A DNA stretch of 14,165 nt, taken from NCBI GenBank assembly GCA_029777935.1, contig JAKORH010000165.1:1-14165 (forward strand), given 5' to 3'. Below are positions 7,570-13,801 of the stretch, piece after piece; the first letter of the stretch is position 1; each line of letters starts with the position of its first letter. This stretch comes from Pseudomonadota bacterium (GTDB lineage Bacteria > Pseudomonadota > Gammaproteobacteria > Burkholderiales > Burkholderiaceae). Made by a program: the position numbers and the translations under genes. The notes under the pieces were generated by a model. The model searched no databases. It was not told the origin of the DNA and saw nothing but the letters and a program-made list of their open reading frames with translations.

Positions 7570-8556
7570 GTGGCTCCCGTCATCGACGTCCACACCCATA
7601 TGCTCAACCACGACTACCTCGCGCTGCTCGAGAAGCACGGCGGCCCGCGGCTGACGCTGAAGGAAGTCGTCGGCGGGCTGCGCGCGATCCACCTCGATGA
7701 CGCGCCTTTCATGACGCCGGTACCGCCGATGTTCGACTACGACGCGCGGATCCGGATGATGGACGAGGTCGGCATCGACGTGTCGATCGTGTCGCTGACC
7801 TGCCCCAACGTCTACTTCGGGCCGCCCGAGGTCAGCCTGCAGGCGGCGCGCGTGATGAACGACGACATGGCCGCCGCGCGCAAACGCTACGCGGGACGCG
7901 TCGAATATTTCTGCTCGCTGCCGTGGCAGCACGCTGAACTCGCGACCGCCGAACTGGCGCGGGCCCGCGCGGACGGGGCGCGCGGCGTGATGGTGCTGGC
8001 GAACATCGCCGGCCGGCCGCTGACCGCGCCCGAGTTCGCGCCGGTGTGGCAGGCGATCGACGCCGCGGCACTGCCGGTGCTGGTGCACCCGACCGCGCCG
8101 CCCGGCGTGCGCGAGATGCAGATGAACGAATTCCAGCTCACGGCGTCGATCGGCTTCACGTTCGACACCACGCTGGCGATGTCGCGCATGCTGTTCGACG
8201 GCTTCTTCGACCGCTACACGAAATTGAAGATCATCGCGTCGCACGGCGGCGGCGCGTTGCCGTTCCTGCTCGGCCGGCTCGACCAGTGCTTCCGCAACAT
8301 TCCAGCCTGCCGCACGAAGACGCAGAGCGCGCCGTCGAGCTACATGGGACGCCTGTACGCCGACTCGGTCGTGTTCACGCAGCAAGCGCTCGATCTCGCG
8401 GTGCACGCGTTCGGCGAGGACTGCGTGCTGTACGGCTCCGACTACCCGCACACGATCGGCGATGCGCCGGGTTGCCTGGCGCGCGTGAACTCGCTCGCCG
8501 GCGTGCAGCGCGACAAGGTGCGTGGCAGGAGCGCGCAGCGGATTTTCGGACTTTGA
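7570..8556 (+). CDS. Amidohydrolase-2 / ACMSD-like metal-dependent hydrolase or decarboxylase
   Basis: This 328-residue TIM-barrel enzyme belongs to the amidohydrolase 2 family, which includes aminocarboxymuconate-semialdehyde decarboxylase (ACMSD) and several aromatic-acid decarboxylases. The N-terminal VHTHM gives the His8-x-His10 metal pair, VHPTAP gives His173, SHGGGALPFLLGRLDQ gives catalytic His225, and YGSDYPH gives metal ligand Asp291. This is the complete ACMSD-type set with similar spacing. There is no signal peptide, so it is cytoplasmic. The start is GTG at 7570, preceded by AAAGGAGAA, and an HTH motif this close to the N-terminus fits the family. Lying between two Bug receptors, it probably acts on a compound they recognise. 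ACMSD itself is less certain, because no other kynurenine or 2-nitrobenzoate pathway gene is present. A related (de)carboxylase or lactonase is equally possible. Confidence 0.9.
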   Translation: MAPVIDVHTHMLNHDYLALLEKHGGPRLTLKEVVGGLRAIHLDDAPFMTPVPPMFDYDARIRMMDEVGIDVSIVSLTCPNVYFGPPEVSLQAARVMNDDMAAARKRYAGRVEYFCSLPWQHAELATAELARARADGARGVMVLANIAGRPLTAPEFAPVWQAIDAAALPVLVHPTAPPGVREMQMNEFQLTASIGFTFDTTLAMSRMLFDGFFDRYTKLKIIASHGGGALPFLLGRLDQCFRNIPACRTKTQSAPSSYMGRLYADSVVFTQQALDLAVHAFGEDCVLYGSDYPHTIGDAPGCLARVNSLAGVQRDKVRGRSAQRIFGL

Positions 8557-8569
8557 CAAGGTGAACACC

Positions 8570-8639
8570 GTCGCCCCGGCGCAGGCCGGGGCCCAATTGC
8601 AGCACTCTCAACTTGGGCCCCGGCCTGCGCCGGGGCGAC
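8570..8639. repeat. REP-like palindrome, copy 1
   Basis: Two 27-base arms (8570-8596 and 8613-8639) are perfect inverted copies around a 16-base loop. The outer part is GTCGCCCCGGCGCAGGCC and its complement. The element fills the gap between the amidohydrolase stop and the second Bug gene, ending 11 bases before that gene's GAGGAGG ribosome site. As RNA it would form a very stable hairpin inside the presumed operon mRNA. It could act as an attenuator or protect the upstream transcript from 3' exonucleases. Confidence 0.9.
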
Positions 8640-8663
8640 AAACAAACAACGAGGAGGCAGACC

Positions 8664-9614
8664 ATGAAACGCCGCACCTTCACGCTCGCCGCGCTCGCGG
8701 CGCCGCTCGCTTCACTGGCGCAGGACAAGGCGCCGATCCGCATGCTGGTCGGATTCCCGGCCGGAGGCTCGGCCGACGTCGTCGCGCGCGCGCTCGCCGA
8801 CAAGCTCAAGCCGCTGCTGAACCAGACCGTGATCGTCGACAACAAGCCGGGCGCCGCGGGCCGCGTCGCGCTCGCCGAACTGAGGCGCGTGGCACCCGAC
8901 GGGCAGACGATAATCCTCACGCCGAGCGGCGCGCTCGTGATCGCGCCCTACCTGTTCAGGAACGTCGGCTTCGATCCGGTGAAGGATTTCACTCCGATCG
9001 CGCGCGTGGTGACGTTTGACGTCGCCATCACCGCGGGCCCGGCCGCGCCGGCCGGCGATCTGAAGGCCGTGCTGGCCTGGATGAAGGCCAATCCCGCCAA
9101 GGCCAACTACGCCACGCCGGGTGCGGGCACCGTGCCGCACTTCGCCGGGCTGATGCTGGGGCAGACTGCACGCACGGAGATCACGCACGTCGCGTACAAG
9201 GGCGGCGCTCCGGCCGTGCAGGATCTGCTCGGCGGGCAGGTGCCGCTGATGATCGACACGCCGCTGGAAACCATCGAGCACCACCGCGCCGGCAAACTGC
9301 GCATCCTCGCGGTCACCGGCGAGGCGCGCTCGCGCTCGTTGCCCGACGTGCCGACGCTGCGGGAAGCCGGCATCGACATGGTCGCTGATGCGTATTTCGG
9401 CCTGTACGGCCCGCCGGGCATGACGGCCGATACGGTGAACCGCGTCTCGAACGCGGTACGCGAGGTGCTGCGCGCGCCCGACCTGCAGGAGCGCCTCTAC
9501 TCGCTCGGGCTCGTGCCCGCGTACGGAACCGCGCAGGAACTGGCCGCGACCCAAGCCGCGCACTACAAGCGCTGGGAAGCGCCGTTCAAGGCGTCGGGCA
9601 TCGCGGCGGAGTAA
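8664..9614 (+). CDS. Bug/TctC-family tripartite tricarboxylate transporter receptor 2
   Basis: This is a 316-residue periplasmic binding protein of the same family as the gene at 6577 but clearly diverged from it. The signal sequence MKRRTFTLAALAAPLASLAQ has a twin arginine, although the Sec route is more usual for the family; cleavage is likely near residue 19. The family landmarks are IRMLVGFPAGGSADVVAR (25-42), VIVDNKPGAAG (56-66), PDGQTIIL, DFTPIAR, YATPGAGTVPHF, VAYKGGAPAVQDLLGGQ and LPDVPTLREAGI. The ATG at 8664 follows GAGGAGGCAG. The whole gene is bracketed by two REP-like palindromes (8570-8639 and 9635-9701). It may be the last gene of the Bug-amidohydrolase operon or be partly uncoupled by the first palindrome. 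Ligand unknown. Confidence 0.93.
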   Translation: MKRRTFTLAALAAPLASLAQDKAPIRMLVGFPAGGSADVVARALADKLKPLLNQTVIVDNKPGAAGRVALAELRRVAPDGQTIILTPSGALVIAPYLFRNVGFDPVKDFTPIARVVTFDVAITAGPAAPAGDLKAVLAWMKANPAKANYATPGAGTVPHFAGLMLGQTARTEITHVAYKGGAPAVQDLLGGQVPLMIDTPLETIEHHRAGKLRILAVTGEARSRSLPDVPTLREAGIDMVADAYFGLYGPPGMTADTVNRVSNAVREVLRAPDLQERLYSLGLVPAYGTAQELAATQAAHYKRWEAPFKASGIAAE

Positions 9615-9634
9615 CGATCGCGCTGTACGAGTTG

Positions 9635-9701
9635 TCGTCCCGGCGCAGGCCGGGGCTCAATTCCAGCTTCGCAAATTAGGCCCCGGCCTGCGCCGGGACG
9701 A
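9635..9701. repeat. REP-like palindrome, copy 2
   Basis: Perfect 22-base inverted arms (9635-9656 and 9680-9701) surround a loop starting TCAATTCCAGC, which matches TTGCAGC-type loop sequence in copy 1. The arm reads TCGTCCCGGCGCAGGCC. It differs from copy 1 by C-to-T, matched by G-to-A in the opposite arm, so pairing is kept. It lies 20 bases after the second Bug stop, between that gene and the convergent acyl-reductase-like gene, and could also end transcription from both sides. The surrounding 9615-9742 holds no gene. Confidence 0.88.
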
Positions 9702-9742
9702 TGTGTGCGCGGCGCGCTGCGGTCTTGCTGCCCCGCCAGGTT

Positions 9743-11866
9743 CTACGCCGGGGCGACGTGCGTGCGCGGTGCCCTTGCGCGCGATGTCGTTCGGCGCGGA
9801 CGCGCTGACTTGCCTGCGCGTGCGTGTGGCATCTGCCCCTGCTTCGCCCGCGCGGCCAGCGCCAGTTCGCGCACGCGCGCGATGTCCTCGTCGCTGAACG
9901 GCCCGTTGACGCCCGAGATCGCGGCGAGCTTCATGCCGTGCTTCAGGCCCATCTTGTAGATCTCGCGCACCTTCTCCCACTCGATCGCGCGGCCCACGGT
10001 GAAGTTTTCGAAACGCCCTTCGAGCGCAAGCACGATCGTCTCCGCCAGACACGCGTAGGCCACGCCCTTGGGCAAGCCGATGTTCTTCATCTTCACGTCG
10101 CCCGGCAGATGGATCTCGCCCGATTCGATCACCAGCACGTCCGGCCGCCTGGCGACTTCCTCCGGCGGCAGGTCGAGCGGGCGCGCCACGTCGGTGATCA
10201 CGCAGCCGGGCTTGACCTTCATGATGTCGAGCACCTTCTTGCCGGCGCCCGAGGTCGCCGTCACGATCATGTCCATGTCGGCAATGTCCTTGTCGGCGCG
10301 CGCCGACAGGAACATCTTCGCGTCCGGCGTCTCCTGCAGGATCGATTCCTTCAGCGCCAGCAGCTTGGCCGTCTCGGGCGAAACCAGATAAACCTCCTCG
10401 GCCGCCTTGACAAGCAACCGCGCGCACACCGAGCCGATCGCGCCGGTCGCGCCCACGACCATCGCCTTGAACTTCACGCGTTCCTTGCCCTGCGGCTTCG
10501 GCAGCAGCCCCAGGCGCAAGATGGCATCGTGCGCGGCCCACAGCGCACCCGACGCGCTGTAGCTGTTGCCGGTCGTGATCGGCAGCGGCGCGCGCTTGGC
10601 GACGGTTACACCCGCATCGCCGACGACCTTGGTGAACGCGCCGAGCCCCATGAGCTGCGCGCCTAGCTTGCGTGCCATCTTCGCCGCATCGAGCAGCCGC
10701 CGGTAAGTGAACTCGGGGCTGCGGCTCATGATCTCCCTCGGCGTGCCGCCGACCGAGATCAGCCAGCCCTCGGCCTCGACGCCGGTCGGCGACCTGATGC
10801 CTTCAACCCGCGAGTACACGAAAGGCGGCGCGTACGCCATCACGCGCTCGATCGCATCCATGAACACCGGCGGCGTCACGCGCGACAGGACTTCGATCGG
10901 CTTGACGGTCTTGAAGTACTCCTGCGACAGCGGATGGATCACGAACGCGAACCGGTTCACGCGCCGGAAGCCGTTCGGAGAAATGATGCGCGGCTCGAGG
11001 CCGAGGCCGGTCACGATCTCCAGGTAGTCGTCCTCGAGGATCTCGTCCGGGTTCTTGCCGGTGGCGGCGAGGATCATGGCGTCGAGCAGGCTCGGCCCGA
11101 GCACGTGGTGGAACATGAACGGCGCGCCGTCGACGATCATGTGCACGCCCTTGTCGCGCAACTGCGCGACGCGCTCGTCGTTGACCGTCGACGTGATGAT
11201 GGTCTTGCCCGCCAGTTCCTCCAGCCCGAATTCATCCAGTTCGTGCACCGGCGCGACGATCACGGTGGCGTTCGCCATCGCCTTGCGCAGCACGTAGCGC
11301 GTCCAGTCCTGCAGCAGCCCGGCCCCGATCACGCGCGGCGGCCGCCAGTCCGCGGCGTAGTGCGCACCGCGCGCGTACAGCTCGAGCGCGTCGAGCGAGG
11401 TCAGCAGCTTCGGCACCCGCAACTGCAGCAGCGGATCGGCAAACTGCAGGTTGTCCGTGTACTCCGACAGCGCGGCGGCGAGCTTCTGGTTCGCGATGCC
11501 GGAGAAGAACAGAACCTTGGTGTTGTTGAAGTAAGCGCCGAGCTTCAACTGGGCATGGCGCACGGCCCATTCGAGGAAGATCTCGCCCAGCCGCGCGCCG
11601 GTGGCGACCGGCGCGTGCGCGGCGATGCGTGCGAGCCGCTCGGCCTCGCCGTCGGCGAATCGGCGCGGTCCTGCACTGCTGTCGGCAACAAGGCCCAGGC
11701 CGATCGCCCCAGCGCGTGCGTCCCAGTGCCGCAGCAGCTTTTCGGCCTTCGCCACGCTGCCGTCGGTGCCGAGGCGGCGAACGGTCATCTTGTGGCCGAG
11801 AAAGCGGGTCGTGAACTCGAAGTCCTGTTGGCTCGAGCCCAGGCTGATGCCGATGACGTCCTTCAT
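9743..11866 (-). CDS. Acyl-ACP-reductase-like dehydrogenase with an extra N-terminal domain
   Basis: This 707-residue cytoplasmic protein has a C-terminal half (about 307-655) that parallels cyanobacterial acyl-ACP reductase, an NADPH enzyme reducing acyl thioesters to aldehydes. Shared elements are a FVIHPLS-type start, APPFVYSRVEGIRSPTG (346-362), the helix with KLGAQLMGLGAFTKVVGDAG (400-419), TTGNSYSASG (431-440), the Rossmann loop VGATGAIGS (471-479), and YACLAETIVLALEGRFENFTVGR. In that last block Cys606 falls on the catalytic cysteine of the cyanobacterial enzyme (FACFAEA). The first 300 residues are not part of that enzyme and I do not recognise them. They include GVHMIVDGAPFMFHHVLGPS (240-259) and KNPDEILEDDYLEIVTGLGL (271-290). 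The start at 11866 fits the first beta strand but has no clear ribosome site. The Arg-rich tail after about residue 676 ends in a REP half-site. True substrate unproven. Confidence 0.75.
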   Translation of the reverse strand: MKDVIGISLGSSQQDFEFTTRFLGHKMTVRRLGTDGSVAKAEKLLRHWDARAGAIGLGLVADSSAGPRRFADGEAERLARIAAHAPVATGARLGEIFLEWAVRHAQLKLGAYFNNTKVLFFSGIANQKLAAALSEYTDNLQFADPLLQLRVPKLLTSLDALELYARGAHYAADWRPPRVIGAGLLQDWTRYVLRKAMANATVIVAPVHELDEFGLEELAGKTIITSTVNDERVAQLRDKGVHMIVDGAPFMFHHVLGPSLLDAMILAATGKNPDEILEDDYLEIVTGLGLEPRIISPNGFRRVNRFAFVIHPLSQEYFKTVKPIEVLSRVTPPVFMDAIERVMAYAPPFVYSRVEGIRSPTGVEAEGWLISVGGTPREIMSRSPEFTYRRLLDAAKMARKLGAQLMGLGAFTKVVGDAGVTVAKRAPLPITTGNSYSASGALWAAHDAILRLGLLPKPQGKERVKFKAMVVGATGAIGSVCARLLVKAAEEVYLVSPETAKLLALKESILQETPDAKMFLSARADKDIADMDMIVTATSGAGKKVLDIMKVKPGCVITDVARPLDLPPEEVARRPDVLVIESGEIHLPGDVKMKNIGLPKGVAYACLAETIVLALEGRFENFTVGRAIEWEKVREIYKMGLKHGMKLAAISGVNGPFSDEDIARVRELALAARAKQGQMPHARAGKSARPRRTTSRARAPRTHVAPA
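9746..9757. repeat. REP-like half element at the 3' end of the acyl-reductase-like gene
   Basis: CGCCGGGGCGAC is identical to the last 12 bases of the right arm of REP copy 1 (8628-8639). Its partner arm is absent. On the minus strand it encodes the final VAPA residues, and the stop codon TAG follows directly. It looks like a decayed third REP copy caught inside the coding end. Confidence 0.5.
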
Positions 11867-11901
11867 TTGCGGGTGTGTGCGGCGAACGATCGCCGCTTCA
11901 T
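11863..11901 (-). other. Possible 12-codon leader ORF overlapping the acyl-reductase-like start
   Basis: An ATG at 11901 opens MKRRSFAAHTRK, and its TGA overlaps the next gene's ATG as ATGA. Inside it, GCGGCGA (11879-11885) and TCGCCGC (11890-11896) form a 7-bp hairpin 12 bases before the downstream start codon. Translation of the short frame could open the hairpin and pass ribosomes to the main gene, which lacks a ribosome site of its own. However, the short frame has no clear ribosome site either, so this is speculative. Confidence 0.2.
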
Positions 11902-11979
11902 TTGACGATTTCGGGGTACCGCGGCCGGCGGACCTGCCACGCTTGCATTTGCAGTCGACCATAACTGACGGAGGACATC
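11867..11979. promoter_or_regulatory. Divergent control region of acyl-reductase-like gene and Fe-alcohol dehydrogenase
   Basis: These 113 bases separate two divergent oxidoreductase genes. They contain the 7-bp hairpin at 11879-11896 and an imperfect 20-base palindrome at 11915-11934 (GGTACCGCGGCCGGCGGACC), which could be an operator serving both genes. CATTTGCAGTCG (11946-11957) also occurs upstream of aceA at 1255-1266. No convincing -35/-10 pair is seen on either strand. Confidence 0.35.
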
Positions 11980-13263
11980 TTGACGCAGAACACGCTCGCC
12001 GGCCTTGCCCGCACGGTCGGTCTGTCGACAGCGAAGCGCGCTGCGGGCGTGGTCACGCGGATGATCCCGATTCCGCAGCCGACACTGCTGGTCGGGCCGG
12101 GTGCGAGCCGCCGGCTCGCGAGTGCGATCGGCGGCTTCGGCCACCGCAAGCTGCTGCTCGTCACCGACGCTGTCATCACCCGCCTCGGGCTGATCGAGCC
12201 CTTCACCCGCGCGCTCGCCGAGGGCGGGACGCGTTTCGTCGTCTTCGATGAAGTCGCGCCCGATGCGCCGATCCCGATCATCGAACGCGGCATCAAGCTG
12301 CTGAAGCGCGAGGACTGCGACGCGATCGCCGCCTTCGGCGGCGGCTCGGTGATCGACGCGGCCAAGGTGATCGGGCTGGCGGCGGCAAACGGCAAGCACC
12401 CGCGCCAGCTCGTCGGCTACTTTCGCGGCCTGCGCGGTCCGGCGCCGCTCTACGCAGTCCCGACCACGGCGGGCACCGGCTCCGAGGTGACGGTCGCGGC
12501 GGTCGTGTCCGATCCCGAGAGAAGCCGCAAGCTCGTGATCGCGGACACCCGCATCGTGCCTGCGATGGCCGCGCTCGATCCCGAACTGATGACGGGGCTG
12601 CCGCCCGCCACGACGGCGGCCACCGGCATCGACGCGCTGACGCACGCGGTCGAGGCCTATCTCGGGCACTGGTCGACCGACGGCACCGATCGCTTGGCGC
12701 TCGCGGCGGTCGGCATGATTTTCGAGAACCTGCCGCGCGCGTACGCCGAGGGCAAGGACCTCGTTGCGCGCGAGAACATGGCGCTCGCCTCCACGCTGGC
12801 CGGGCTGGCCTTCACGCGCGCCAACGTCGGCAACGTGCACGCGATCGCGCACCAGCTCGGCGGCCTGTACCACACCCCGCACGGACTCGCGAACGCGATC
12901 ATGCTGCCGCACGTGCTGCGCTTCGAGGCCAACGCGGTCACCGACCGGCTCGCCGATCTCTCGCTGCGCGCCAATGCCGGCAAGCCGGATGCGCCCGCGG
13001 CCGAACGAGCGGCGAAGTTCCTCGACGCGATCGACGCGCTCAATGCGCGGCTTGGCATTCCGCGCCACCTCGATGCGCTGCGTGAAGAGGACATTCCCGC
13101 CCTGGCGCGAGCCGCCTGCCGGGAGGCCGATCTCAACTACCCCGTGCCGCGCGCTATGTCGCAACCGGATTGCGAAGCGCTGCTGCGGCAGGTGCTGCCG
13201 CCGGCGGCACCCGCCGGCGCGGCGCGAGTCAAGAAGACCGGAACGCGCAGCCGGAAGGCGTGA
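11980..13263 (+). CDS. Iron-containing alcohol dehydrogenase (group III)
   Basis: This cytoplasmic NAD(P)-dependent dehydrogenase has 427 residues, longer than the usual 380-390 because of a 27-residue N-terminal lead and a basic C-terminal tail (about 408-427). The nucleotide-binding GGGSVIDAAK (120-129) and PTTAGTGSEVT (161-171) are present. The four metal ligands are all there: Asp218 and His222 in GIDALTHAVEAY, His287 in VHAIAHQLGG, and His301 in TPHG, with the 14-residue spacing between the last two seen in FucO-type enzymes. The start is TTG at 11980 behind GGAGG. An ATG at 12061 would match shorter homologues but has a poorer ribosome site. Head-to-head with the acyl-reductase-like gene, it could convert the aldehyde made there to an alcohol, or work in reverse. 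Substrate cannot be read from sequence. It ends 4 bases from the convergent DoxX gene. Confidence 0.93.
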   Translation: MTQNTLAGLARTVGLSTAKRAAGVVTRMIPIPQPTLLVGPGASRRLASAIGGFGHRKLLLVTDAVITRLGLIEPFTRALAEGGTRFVVFDEVAPDAPIPIIERGIKLLKREDCDAIAAFGGGSVIDAAKVIGLAAANGKHPRQLVGYFRGLRGPAPLYAVPTTAGTGSEVTVAAVVSDPERSRKLVIADTRIVPAMAALDPELMTGLPPATTAATGIDALTHAVEAYLGHWSTDGTDRLALAAVGMIFENLPRAYAEGKDLVARENMALASTLAGLAFTRANVGNVHAIAHQLGGLYHTPHGLANAIMLPHVLRFEANAVTDRLADLSLRANAGKPDAPAAERAAKFLDAIDALNARLGIPRHLDALREEDIPALARAACREADLNYPVPRAMSQPDCEALLRQVLPPAAPAGAARVKKTGTRSRKA

Positions 13264-13267
13264 CGCG

Positions 13268-13696
13268 TCAGGTCTTCGATCGCCCGCCGCCGATCAGCGC
13301 GATCGCCAGCGCACCGAACAAGAACAGCGCCTGCAGTTCCAGCGCATAGCCGCCGGTCTTCGACAACTCGAGCAACTGCGTTCGATGCACGAGCGCAATG
13401 GCCACGGCCATGTTGATCGCCATCACCAGCGCCGCGGTGCGAACGAAGAATCCCAACAGCACGAACAGCGGCGCGACGATCTCGCCGATCAGCACGCCGA
13501 AGGCGACCCAGGTCGGCAAACCCGCGCTCGCCACCATCGACTCGATCGGGCCCAGGCCGTGCTGCAGTTTCGCCACGCCATGAAACAGCATCAGGATCGA
13601 CACCGTGAAGCGCAGCAGAAGAGCGCCCGCGCGCTGGGTCGTAGCGGAAGGAAGAGCGAGAAAAGTCGAAGCCACGGCATACACCATCAGGAACAT
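13268..13696 (-). CDS. DoxX family membrane protein
   Basis: This 142-residue inner-membrane protein has four predicted helices at about 22-42, 63-84, 86-103 and 118-136, the DoxX family layout and size. LLLRFTVSILMLFHGVAKL (27-45) matches the family's first helix and its G-x-x-K element. GLPTWVAFGVLIGEIVAPLFVLLG then fits the second helix with its conserved Glu. The role of most DoxX proteins is unknown. Some are linked to quinone-dependent thiosulfate oxidation or to redox stress, and nothing here decides that. The first ATG (13696) has only a weak ribosome site; an alternative ATG lies three codons downstream at 13687. The stop falls 4 bases from the stop of the convergent alcohol dehydrogenase. 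The gene is divergent from the Tat-exported protein at 13802. Confidence 0.88.
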   Translation of the reverse strand: MFLMVYAVASTFLALPSATTQRAGALLLRFTVSILMLFHGVAKLQHGLGPIESMVASAGLPTWVAFGVLIGEIVAPLFVLLGFFVRTAALVMAINMAVAIALVHRTQLLELSKTGGYALELQALFLFGALAIALIGGGRSKT

Positions 13697-13801
13697 TGAC
13701 CGAGGCCGAGCCTACCACCGAAGCCGGCGGTGGGCTTTGCGCCTGCGGCGCCAAACGGGCATGCTCGCAACCGCGATCGTCATCGACAAGGAGGAGAGCC
13801 C
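13697..13801. promoter_or_regulatory. Divergent intergenic region with two small dyads
   Basis: The 105 bases between DoxX (minus) and the exported hydrolase-like gene (plus) hold CCACCG (13715-13720) paired with CGGTGG (13728-13733). They also hold a hairpin TTTG-CGCC-TGC-GGCG-C-CAAA (13736-13755) with one bulged base. Either could be an operator or leader structure. Promoter boxes are not clear. Confidence 0.25.

Noticed and set aside
8570..9701. The two palindromes as terminal inverted repeats of an insertion sequence
   Set aside because: Each copy is itself a full palindrome, the gene between them is a Bug receptor rather than a transposase, and no target-site duplication is apparent.
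9657..10541. Minus-strand frame ending in an SSRRRPGPNLR-like peptide
   Set aside because: It is a shadow of the acyl-reductase-like gene. The peptide is the usual translation of a REP palindrome and does not indicate a gene.
11867..11962. Upstream ATG (11962) adding 32 residues to the acyl-reductase-like protein
   Set aside because: The added residues are Arg/Lys-rich without structure, no ribosome site precedes that ATG, and it would use up most of the divergent promoter region.
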